Shown in pieces: positions 1 to 6,126 of a stretch of 15,117 bases of DNA (positions within the stretch are counted from its first letter, which is position 1; the number at the start of each line of letters is the position of its first letter). Origin of the DNA: Citromicrobium sp. (GTDB taxonomy: Bacteria; Pseudomonadota; Alphaproteobacteria; Sphingomonadales; Sphingomonadaceae). Made by a program: the position numbers and the translations under genes. The notes below the pieces were generated by a model that saw nothing but the letters and a program-made list of their open reading frames with translations, searched no databases and was not told the DNA's origin. Where the stretch lies: NCBI GenBank assembly GCA_002712945.1, contig PAVA01000024.1, forward strand, positions 1 to 15,117, given 5' to 3'.

Positions 1-743
1 AGCACATAGCCGCCCGCATAGGGCCGGTTGTGCGCGACGCCCCGATCATGGCCTGCAAAGAATTGCAGGGCATGCGCCGCGATACTCTCTTCGCACGACG
101 CGCCGAAACGGTCCCCGACCACGAAATCGGTGGGTCTCTCGCCCGGATGCCGGGTGCGTAGCGGGGGCATGGAATGGAGGTCGATCAGCACCGCCACGCC
201 CCATTCCCTGCGTATCTCGCCGAGCGCCCGTGCGAGCGCGCGGTGATAGGGTTCGTGGATCCCCGCGATCCGCGCCGCGACCGATTCACCCGAAATCTGT
301 TCGCGCCACACCTCGCCCACGCCAGAGACCCGGCGTGGGACCAGCCCCAACCCGCTCCGCGCCCGGCGATTCGCCGCCGAGTGAGCGGTGCCTTCTGGGC
401 GCCCCCCGGCCACCATCGACCAGTCGAGGTCGTCTGCCGCACGATTGAGATCGAGCATCGCGCGCGGCGCGTGGGCGATGAGCGAGGCCGCGCCGGATTG
501 AGCCGCGACCGCGGCGGCCAGCTCGTCCACCAGCCGGTCTTCCAGCCGCAGCTTGGCGATCGCCGGATTGCGCATGGTCTCGTCGAGATCGTGCGGATAG
601 GCACGCCCTCCATGCGGCGCCGCGACCAGCACCGGAACCCTGGCTTGCCGCACACCGCGCAAGGTGAAGGCGGGTGCTCCGCTTCCCGGAATCATGCCGC
701 CGGAAATATTCTCTCGCGAATCGCTGTGTTCCGCCGGTTCCAT
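1..743 (-). CDS. N-formylglutamate amidohydrolase, C-terminus cut by left edge
   Basis: Hydrolase of the N-formylglutamate amidohydrolase family (FGase), a zinc-dependent family that releases formate or a related acyl group from N-acylated glutamate and is often linked to histidine breakdown. I translated it by hand from ATG 743 to the edge: 247 residues are visible and the last few dozen are missing. Family landmarks are APHGGRAYP near residues 42-50, DLNR at 98-101, IDLHSMP at 187-193 (probable metal ligand His190), VVGDRFG at 208-214 and AHNRPYAGGYV at 237-247. The start is uncertain. ATG 743 has no good ribosome-binding site; Met17 is an alternative, and an in-frame TTG lies 12 codons upstream. 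The gene is divergent from cpdR, with 98 bp between the two starts. The family call is firm. The physiological substrate cannot be read from sequence, since no other histidine-utilisation genes are visible. Confidence 0.88.
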   Translation of the reverse strand, partial: MEPAEHSDSRENISGGMIPGSGAPAFTLRGVRQARVPVLVAAPHGGRAYPHDLDETMRNPAIAKLRLEDRLVDELAAAVAAQSGAASLIAHAPRAMLDLNRAADDLDWSMVAGGRPEGTAHSAANRRARSGLGLVPRRVSGVGEVWREQISGESVAARIAGIHEPYHRALARALGEIRREWGVAVLIDLHSMPPLRTRHPGERPTDFVVGDRFGASCEESIAAHALQFFAGHDRGVAHNRPYAGGYV

Positions 744-806
744 AGGGCCGACGCTGGACCGTCCGCGGGTATGTGTCAAAGCAGGGCAAGCCCCTCGCGC
801 GCCAAA

Positions 807-833
807 GATTCGTTAAGTGCCTGACGCTATGAT
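807..833 (+). promoter_or_regulatory. candidate cpdR promoter with GANTC site
   Basis: A good -10 hexamer TATGAT (828-833) ends 8 bases before the cpdR ATG. No convincing -35 lies at the usual distance, which may mean an activator is needed. A GATTC (807-811), the site methylated by CcrM in many alphaproteobacteria, is followed at once by TTAAG (813-817), which resembles half of a CtrA site (TTAA-N7-TTAA). Only the hexamers are seen; the regulator assignments are inference. Confidence 0.35.
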
Positions 834-841
834 CGACCCCC

Positions 842-1234
842 ATGAGCGAACCTGTACATTATCGGCGAATCCTTCTGGCCGAGGACGAGGAAGCGATGCG
901 GACCTACCTGGCCCGCGCGCTGGAAAAAGCCGGCTACGCGGTCGATTCGGTCGATTGCGGGACGGCCGCCCTGCCCCTGCTGGAGAGCGAGCAATACGAC
1001 CTGCTGCTGTCCGACATCGTAATGCCGGAAATGGACGGGATCGAACTTGCGCAGCGCTGCAACGAGGTGAGCCCGGAAACCCGCGTGATGTTCATCACCG
1101 GCTTTGCGGCGGTCTCACTCAAGGCCAGCGCGGACCAGCCACAGGCCAAGGTGCTGTCGAAGCCCTTTCACCTGCGCGATCTGGTGCTGGAGGTGGACCG
1201 TGTTTTCGCCGATGCGCGCGAGGCTTTGCTGTAA
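842..1234 (+). CDS. cpdR: single-domain response regulator CpdR
   Basis: Stand-alone receiver domain of 130 residues with no output domain. It has the full set of receiver residues: acidic pair Glu14-Asp15, phospho-acceptor Asp58 in LLLSDIVMPEMDG, Thr86 in FITG and Lys107 in LSKPF. The ILLAEDEEAMRTYLARALEKAGY start and the overall length fit CpdR. In Caulobacter CpdR is dephosphorylated when CckA works as a phosphatase, and the unphosphorylated form directs ClpXP to the cell pole to destroy CtrA and other substrates; phosphate arrives through ChpT. CckA itself is encoded at 12224-14671. No Shine-Dalgarno lies before ATG 842, and a -10 element ends 8 bases upstream, so the mRNA may be nearly leaderless. 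A divergent FGase gene lies to the left and tRNA-Val follows. Another short receiver (DivK-like) is the alternative but fits less well. Confidence 0.82.
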   Translation: MSEPVHYRRILLAEDEEAMRTYLARALEKAGYAVDSVDCGTAALPLLESEQYDLLLSDIVMPEMDGIELAQRCNEVSPETRVMFITGFAAVSLKASADQPQAKVLSKPFHLRDLVLEVDRVFADAREALL

Positions 1235-1235
1235 G

Positions 1236-1268
1236 GCGCTTTAGCCTCTTGTAACGCGAGGCTGGCGC
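1236..1268 (+). terminator. hairpin after cpdR, possible weak terminator
   Basis: AGCCTC (1243-1248) pairs with GAGGCT (1258-1263) around a 9-base loop, extended by GCGC (1236-1239) with GCGC (1265-1268) across small bulges. It starts 2 bases after the cpdR stop. No T-run follows, so rho-independent termination is doubtful, and its loop overlaps the -35 proposed for the tRNA promoter. Confidence 0.25.
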
Positions 1269-1277
1269 GGCTATCTG
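1249..1277 (+). promoter_or_regulatory. candidate tRNA-Val promoter
   Basis: TTGTAA (1249-1254) and TATCTG (1272-1277) are separated by 17 bp and lie about 37 bases before the tRNA 5' end, followed by a GC-rich discriminator. The -10 matches consensus at only three positions, so this is a plausible but weak call. Confidence 0.3.
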
Positions 1278-1313
1278 GCGCGTCCGCCGTGACAACGGCG
1301 ATCCCCATGGTGC

Positions 1314-1388
1314 GGGCGTATAGCTCAGGGGTAGAGCACTATGTTGACATCGTAGGGGTCCCAAGTTCAAATCTTGGTACGCCCACCA
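1314..1388 (+). tRNA. tRNA-Val (anticodon GAC), CCA encoded
   Basis: A complete cloverleaf can be drawn. The acceptor stem is GGGCGTA (1314-1320) with TACGCCC (1378-1384). The D stem is GCTC/GAGC (1323-1326, 1334-1337). The anticodon stem CTATG/CGTAG (1339-1343, 1351-1355, one T-G pair) carries the loop TTGACAT with anticodon GAC at 1346-1348. The T arm is CCAAG-TTCAAAT-CTTGG (1361-1377). A1385 is the discriminator and CCA (1386-1388) is genomic. It decodes GUC and GUU valine codons. It sits between cpdR and a small gene on the same strand. Confidence 0.97.
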
Positions 1389-1447
1389 TTGGGGTTTTTC
1401 GGCGGACTTCGCCGTTCGGGCACATAGCGGACAAGGCCCGGTCATTC

Positions 1448-1711
1448 TTGGCAGACGCGCTCTACCTTCTCGTCATCCCCGATCCCGACGCGATCCCCGA
1501 CAGGCTAGATCTGTGCGGCGACGGCCGGGCCTTCGCGCCCGGTGTCTATTGCATCGCAAGCGAGCTTTCCCGCTCCAAGCTGTATCATCGGATCAAGTGG
1601 CAGCTGCCCGACGGCACCGGCCTTCTCGTCGCACCGCTTGCCGATGCGCCCAAGTTCAAGGGAATGGACGAGGGCGCGCTGGCATGGCTGCGATCGCTCG
1701 ATCTGTCCTAA
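1448..1711 (+). CDS. small hypothetical protein, 87 aa, TTG start
   Basis: I do not recognise a named family. The open frame reaches back into the tRNA, so the real start must lie after 1388. The only conventional start there is TTG 1448, with AAGG (1433-1436) 11 bases upstream. The product is compact and soluble-looking, with a hydrophobic first strand (LADALYLLVIPDPD), a central APGVYCIASELSRSKLYHRI segment and a C-terminal LLVAPLADAPKFKGMDEGAL segment. It has no signal peptide or membrane segment. The protein-like composition and absence of arginine/proline runs, which mark the shadow frames in this window, argue that it is real. It begins 59 bases after tRNA-Val and may be read through from the tRNA promoter. 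The icd gene follows after 121 bp. Confidence 0.6.
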   Translation: MADALYLLVIPDPDAIPDRLDLCGDGRAFAPGVYCIASELSRSKLYHRIKWQLPDGTGLLVAPLADAPKFKGMDEGALAWLRSLDLS

Positions 1712-1832
1712 AGCCGCTTCTCGTCCCGGCAGATCGGCATGGCACCCGCCTTGCACGTGCCTCGCCACCTGCTAAAGCCGCGCCAGATTTCACCCCCTTA
1801 TAGCAACACACGCGGACCAGCAGGGACGGATA

Positions 1833-3065
1833 ATGGCAAAGATTCAGGTCAAGAACCCGGTCGTCGAACTCGACGGCGACGAAATGACGAAGATCATCTG
1901 GCAGTGGATTCGCGAAAGGCTGATCCTGCCCTATCTCGACATTGATCTTAAGTATTACGATCTCTCGATCGAGAGCCGCGACGCGACCGATGACCAGATC
2001 ACCGTCGATGCCGCGAACGCGATCAAGGAACATGGCGTTGGCGTGAAGTGCGCCACGATCACCCCGGACGAAGCGCGGGTCGAGGAATTCGACCTCAAGA
2101 AGATGTGGGTTTCGCCCAATGGCACGATCCGCAACATCCTGGGCGGCGTCGTCTTCCGCGAGCCGATCGTGATCGACAACGTGCCGCGCCTCGTGCCCGG
2201 CTGGACCGACCCGATCGTCGTCGGCCGCCATGCCTTCGGCGACCAGTACCGCGCCAAGGACACGCTGATCCCCGGCAAGGGCAAGCTGCGGATGGTCTTC
2301 GAGGGCGAAGACGGCGAGAACATCGACATCGACGTGTTCGAGTTCCCCAGCCCCGGCGTCGCGATGACGATGTACAATCTGGACGATTCGATCCGCGATT
2401 TCGCGCGCGCCAGCTTCCAGTACGGCCTCGACCGCAAGTGGCCGGTGTACCTCAGCACCAAGAACACCATCCTCAAGAAGTATGATGGCCGCTTCAAGGA
2501 CCTGTTCGAGGAGGTCTTCAACGCCGAGTTCAAGGCCGATTTCGACAAGGCCGGGATCACCTACGAACACCGCCTGATCGACGACATGGTTGCCGCCGCG
2601 CTGAAGTGGAGCGGCAAGTTCGTGTGGGCCTGCAAGAACTACGACGGCGACGTGCAGTCGGACATCGTGGCGCAGGGCTTCGGCTCGCTCGGCCTGATGA
2701 CCTCCGTGCTGATGACGCCCGACGGCAAGACCGTGGAAGCCGAAGCCGCGCACGGCACCGTCACCCGCCATTATCGCCAGCACCAGGAAGGCAAGGCGAC
2801 CAGCACCAACCCCATCGCATCCATCTTCGCGTGGACCCGCGGCCTGATGTATCGCGGCAAGTTCGACGATACGCCCGATGTGGTCGCCTTCGCCGAAACG
2901 CTGGAGAAGGTCTGCATCAAGACGGTCGAGAATGGCCAGATGACCAAGGATCTCGCGCTGCTGATCGGCCCGGGCCAGAGCTGGCTCACGACCGAGCAGT
3001 TCTTCGAGGCCATCGTGAAGAACCTCGAAACCGAGATGAAGAAGCAGGGCCTGGCCCCGGCATAA
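1833..3065 (+). CDS. icd: NADP-dependent isocitrate dehydrogenase
   Basis: TCA-cycle enzyme that oxidatively decarboxylates isocitrate to 2-oxoglutarate and yields NADPH in the cytoplasm. The 410-residue protein is of the eukaryote-like homodimeric type (as human IDH1), not the E. coli type, and aligns without gaps to human numbering at the N-terminus. Substrate-binding residues Thr77, Ser94, Asn96, Arg100, Arg109 and Arg132 are present in [17 protein letters not shown] and [10 protein letters not shown]. Later landmarks are Lys210 in [17 protein letters not shown], metal-binding Asp273 and Asp277 in YDGDVQSD, and Arg312-His313 in HGTVTRHYR, which point to NADP preference. A clear AGGGA (1822-1826) lies 6 bases before ATG 1833. 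The gene converges with the FAD oxidoreductase, leaving 45 bp between stops. A CCCTTCGAAGGG palindrome in that gap could help end transcription on both strands. Confidence 0.98.
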   Translation: MAKIQVKNPVVELDGDEMTKIIWQWIRERLILPYLDIDLKYYDLSIESRDATDDQITVDAANAIKEHGVGVKCATITPDEARVEEFDLKKMWVSPNGTIRNILGGVVFREPIVIDNVPRLVPGWTDPIVVGRHAFGDQYRAKDTLIPGKGKLRMVFEGEDGENIDIDVFEFPSPGVAMTMYNLDDSIRDFARASFQYGLDRKWPVYLSTKNTILKKYDGRFKDLFEEVFNAEFKADFDKAGITYEHRLIDDMVAAALKWSGKFVWACKNYDGDVQSDIVAQGFGSLGLMTSVLMTPDGKTVEAEAAHGTVTRHYRQHQEGKATSTNPIASIFAWTRGLMYRGKFDDTPDVVAFAETLEKVCIKTVENGQMTKDLALLIGPGQSWLTTEQFFEAIVKNLETEMKKQGLAPA

Positions 3066-3110
3066 CCGGCCCCGCCCCTTCGAAGGGACTACTGGCCCCG
3101 GCGGCTGCGT

Positions 3111-4331
3111 TCAGGCGTGGGCGTCGGGGCTTTCTATTTCGGGCATATCGATCCCGAGCCCGATAAGTCGCGCGGGCAATCGCTGGAGCGGTGTAATCCT
3201 GTCCATGATCCGTATCGCCAACGGGGCACGCTCTATGGGTTCCTCGCGTTCGAGGATCGGCATGATGAAACGATCCTGCGTCTGCTTCTGGAGCATCTGG
3301 GTATAGTGAACCGAGCGTGCGCGCAGCTGCTGCACGCGGGCGAGCAGCGGATCGGGGTTGTCTTCGCGCGCGAGTGGCTGCGCCAGCACGTTCGCGGCGA
3401 CCACCGCATCCTGAACTGCCACATTGATGCCGACACCGCCTACCGGACTCATCGCGTGGGCTGCATCGCCGATCGCCAGCAGTCCATCGCGATGCCACCG
3501 GGTCAATCGATCAAGCGAAACACTCAGCAGCTTGACCTGCTCCATATCCGCAAGACCGTCGATCACCCCATCGAGCTCGGGCACAACACCGCGCAAACGC
3601 TCCCGAAAGGCAGCGATGCCCTGCGCGCGAATTTCGTCGCCCGCGCCCTTGGGAATGACAAACGCGCATTGCAGGTAAGTGCGCCGGTTGATGAGGACGA
3701 GAAACTTCCTCGCCTCCAGCGCTCCGAAGCTCTCCGGCCCAAGGTCGGAAGGTCGGTCGAGCTTGAACCACAATACGTCCATCGGCGCGCCGATGGTCTT
3801 GAGCGGGAGTTGCGCCTGGTCGCGCATGATCGAGCGGCGTCCGTCCGCCGCGATGACGAGCCGGGCTGGCAATATCTCGCCGCCCGCGATCTCCACGCTG
3901 TCGATCCGACCTGCTTCATCGGCATGGGCGGCGACAGCCTCGGCACCCATGCGCAGATCGAACCCGGGATATTGCTTCGCCTTGCCCGATAGGAAATCGA
4001 GCAGATCCCACTGCGGCATCATCGCAATGAACGGGGCACGCACCGGAAGCTTCCGGAAATCGGCCAGCCGCCGCTCTTGTCCTGCGATCCGCATTCCAAG
4101 CGTCTCGACCTTGCTATAAGGTAGCGCCAGCAACTCATCGAGCCAGCCGAGCTGTTCGAACAGGCCCAGCGTGGCGGGGTGAACCGTATCTCCCCGAAAA
4201 TCTCGAAAGAAATCCTCGTGTTTTTCCAGCACGGTCACCGGCACTCCGGCGCGGGCCAGCAAGAGGCCCGCGAAGATGCCTGCAGGCCCTCCCCCAACTA
4301 TCACCACGGGGCGTTCGGGAACGTGAGGCAT
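3111..4331 (-). CDS. FAD-dependent oxidoreductase, UbiH/aromatic hydroxylase type
   Basis: Flavoprotein of the p-hydroxybenzoate hydroxylase/UbiH superfamily, 406 residues from the chosen start. The N-terminal Rossmann motif VVIVGGGPAGIFAG has glycines at 13-15 and 18, with Glu36 (VTVLEKH) ending the second strand to bind the FAD ribose. The mid-protein motif is VIAADGRRS (Asp163, Gly164), and the second FAD motif is AIGDAAHAMSPVGGVGINVA (Gly288-Asp289). ATG 4331 is chosen because AGGAAAGG sits 8 bases upstream; the frame stays open for 29 more codons, but that stretch does not look protein-like. The family hydroxylates aromatic or quinone rings with NAD(P)H and oxygen, but the substrate is unknown here. 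No ubiquinone genes adjoin, so a UbiH role is not supported. It is divergent from the acetyltransferase/hydrolase, with 64 bp between starts. Confidence 0.88.
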   Translation of the reverse strand: MPHVPERPVVIVGGGPAGIFAGLLLARAGVPVTVLEKHEDFFRDFRGDTVHPATLGLFEQLGWLDELLALPYSKVETLGMRIAGQERRLADFRKLPVRAPFIAMMPQWDLLDFLSGKAKQYPGFDLRMGAEAVAAHADEAGRIDSVEIAGGEILPARLVIAADGRRSIMRDQAQLPLKTIGAPMDVLWFKLDRPSDLGPESFGALEARKFLVLINRRTYLQCAFVIPKGAGDEIRAQGIAAFRERLRGVVPELDGVIDGLADMEQVKLLSVSLDRLTRWHRDGLLAIGDAAHAMSPVGGVGINVAVQDAVVAANVLAQPLAREDNPDPLLARVQQLRARSVHYTQMLQKQTQDRFIMPILEREEPIERAPLAIRIMDRITPLQRLPARLIGLGIDMPEIESPDAHA

Positions 4332-4381
4332 GGTCGTGACCTTTCCTGTTGGAGCGCCTAGTGCCGGGCCGATATCAGCGT

Positions 4382-4388
4382 AGGGAGA
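4382..4388 (+). promoter_or_regulatory. ribosome-binding site that supports an ATT start
   Basis: AGGGAGA is a strong Shine-Dalgarno match. It ends 7 bases before ATT 4396, which is ideal spacing for initiation there. It is far too distant (58 bases) to serve the first conventional start, TTG 4447. An in-frame TAG at 4381-4383 closes the frame just upstream. Confidence 0.6.
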
Positions 4389-4395
4389 CGATCCG

Positions 4396-6051
4396 ATTAC
4401 GACCACTGCCAAAACCAAGGCGCGGCTCGAAGTCCGGCAGGCAAAGTTGAAGGATGTGCGCGAGATCGCCGATCTCGTCAGCCGCGCCTATGTCGATCTG
4501 CCGCCCTACACTCTGGGCGAAATTCGCGGGCAGCTGAACAATTACCGCGACGGCTGCTTCGTCGCCAGGCTCGATGGCGTGATCGTGGGCTATTGCGCCT
4601 CGATGCGGCTGAAGGCGAATGTCGCGCTATCCGACCATAGCTGGGACGAGGTGACCGGCAACGGCTTCGGCAGCCGTCACGATCCGACCGGCGACTGGCT
4701 CTACGGCTACGAGATGTGCGTCGACCCGAAGGTGCGCGGCACGCGGATCGGGCGGCGCCTGTACGAGGAACGGCGCGCGCTCGCCGAACGGCTCGACCTG
4801 TCCGGTATCGTGTTCGGCGGCCGCATGCCCGGCCTCGCCAATGCCATGCGGCGCAAGCGCAATAATGCCGAGAGCCCGCAGGATTACCTCGAGAAGGTGA
4901 TCGACAACAAGATCCACGACCCCGTGCTGCGCTTCCAGCTCGCCAACGGGTTCGAGCCGCAGGGAATCCTCGAGAACTATCTGCCCGAAGACAAGCGCTC
5001 AAAGGCTTTCGCGGTGCGGATGGTCTGGCGCAATCCCTACGTCGACGCCGACGCCCCGCGCAAGCACCGCATGCCGCGCGACGTCGAGAGCGTGCGGATC
5101 GCGACCTGCCAGCTGCAGGCCCGCGCGGTGAGCGGGTTCGACGAGTTCATGCGCCACATCGAATATTTCGTCGATGTCGCGGCGGACTACGAAAGCGACT
5201 TCATCCTCTTCCCCGAACTGTTCACGCTGATGCTGCTGAGCGCCGAGGAAGAAGAGCTGAGCCCGATCGAGGCGATCGAGGCGCTCAGCCGCTACACGCC
5301 GAAGATCCGCCAGAAGCTGTCCGAACTCGCGCTGAGCTACAACATCAACATCATCGGCGGATCGCACCCCACCCGGATGGACGACGGCGACATCCACAAT
5401 GTCGCCTATGTGTGCCTGCGAGACGGATCGATCCATGCGCAGGAGAAGATTCACGCGACGCCGAACGAGGCCTATTGGTGGAACATCAAGGGCGGCGATT
5501 CGATCGACGCGATCCCCACCGACTGCGGCCCGATCGGCGTGCTGATCTGCTACGACAGCGAATTTCCCGAACTCGCCCGCAGGCTGGTCGACGAAGGCGC
5601 GCGGATCATCTTCGTGCCCTTCTGTACCGACAGCCGCCAAGGCTACATGCGGGTACGCTATTGCGCGCAGGCCCGCGCGATCGAGAACCAGTGCTTCACC
5701 GTCTTGAGCGGCAATGTCGGCAACCTGCCCAATGTCGCGAACATGGATATCCAGTACGCACAAAGCTGCATCCTGACGCCGTGCGACTTCCCCTTCGCGC
5801 GTGACGGGATCGCGGCCGAAGCGAGCGAGAATGTCGAGACGCTGACGATCAGCGACGTGAACCTCGCCGATCTCAGCTGGGCACGCGCCGAAGGCACGGT
5901 GCGCAACCTGCACGATCGCCGCTTCGATCTCTACCAGATCGAATGGGACAAGCGCGTCGGCCAGGTTTCGCCGCGGATCGGCGAAGATGCCGAGGAAGCC
6001 GCCGGGCAGGATGCCAGGCCGATGGGCCCACGCACGCCTGGGGGCGGCTGA
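4396..6051 (+). CDS. fused GNAT acetyltransferase / carbon-nitrogen hydrolase
   Basis: Two-domain enzyme, 551 residues if it starts at ATT 4396. Residues about 13-200 form a GNAT N-acetyltransferase fold: first strand RLEVRQAK, helix LKDVREIADLVSRAY, and an acetyl-CoA loop near residues 112-122 (VDPKVRGTRIGRRLY, with Arg for the usual second glycine). Residues about 220-520 form a nitrilase-superfamily domain with the full Glu-Lys-Cys triad: Glu274 (LFPELF), Lys351 (QEKIHAT) and Cys385 (LICYDSEFPE). Such fusions are known, but their substrates are not; an amide or N-acyl metabolite is a reasonable guess. The start matters: TTG 4447 would delete the first GNAT strand, while ATT 4396 keeps it and has an ideal ribosome-binding site. 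It is cytosolic, with no signal peptide. The antiporter gene follows after 75 bp. Confidence 0.9.
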   Translation: MTTTAKTKARLEVRQAKLKDVREIADLVSRAYVDLPPYTLGEIRGQLNNYRDGCFVARLDGVIVGYCASMRLKANVALSDHSWDEVTGNGFGSRHDPTGDWLYGYEMCVDPKVRGTRIGRRLYEERRALAERLDLSGIVFGGRMPGLANAMRRKRNNAESPQDYLEKVIDNKIHDPVLRFQLANGFEPQGILENYLPEDKRSKAFAVRMVWRNPYVDADAPRKHRMPRDVESVRIATCQLQARAVSGFDEFMRHIEYFVDVAADYESDFILFPELFTLMLLSAEEEELSPIEAIEALSRYTPKIRQKLSELALSYNINIIGGSHPTRMDDGDIHNVAYVCLRDGSIHAQEKIHATPNEAYWWNIKGGDSIDAIPTDCGPIGVLICYDSEFPELARRLVDEGARIIFVPFCTDSRQGYMRVRYCAQARAIENQCFTVLSGNVGNLPNVANMDIQYAQSCILTPCDFPFARDGIAAEASENVETLTISDVNLADLSWARAEGTVRNLHDRRFDLYQIEWDKRVGQVSPRIGEDAEEAAGQDARPMGPRTPGGG

Positions 6052-6090
6052 CCTTCGCGCAGTTTCACCCCGCAATGCTGCGGGCCGAGG

Positions 6091-6119
6091 CTTCAAACTG
6101 CTGCAAAGCCAGCTATAGT
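6091..6119 (+). promoter_or_regulatory. candidate promoter of the antiporter gene
   Basis: CTTCAA (6091-6096) and TATAGT (6114-6119) are 17 bp apart. The -10 ends 7 bases before the GTG start at 6127, so transcription would begin at or beside the start codon. A 6-bp hairpin, CCCGCA (6069-6074) with TGCGGG (6079-6084), lies just upstream and may separate this unit from the previous gene, although no T-run follows it. Confidence 0.4.
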
Positions 6120-6126
6120 CCGGTCC

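Noticed and set aside
286..843. A 185-codon minus-strand frame
   Set aside because: A different frame of the same strand encodes the FGase with all family motifs; this one is arginine/glycine-rich noise.
1391..1414. TTTTT plus CGGCG/CGCCG hairpin after tRNA-Val as a terminator
   Set aside because: The T-run precedes the stem on the plus strand and becomes an A-run on the minus strand, the wrong order for rho-independent termination on either.
1119..1445. Minus-strand frame containing YQDLNLGPLRCQHSALPLSY
   Set aside because: This is the well-known spurious peptide made by translating the complement of a tRNA gene.
1289..1447. Extending the 87-residue gene upstream to ATG 1289
   Set aside because: The extension would translate the whole tRNA-Val gene, so the start must lie after 1388.
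4332..4418. Longer start of the FAD oxidoreductase (29 extra residues)
   Set aside because: It would place the divergent neighbour's leader inside the gene, and ATG 4331 has the strong ribosome-binding site and the usual spacing to the FAD motif.
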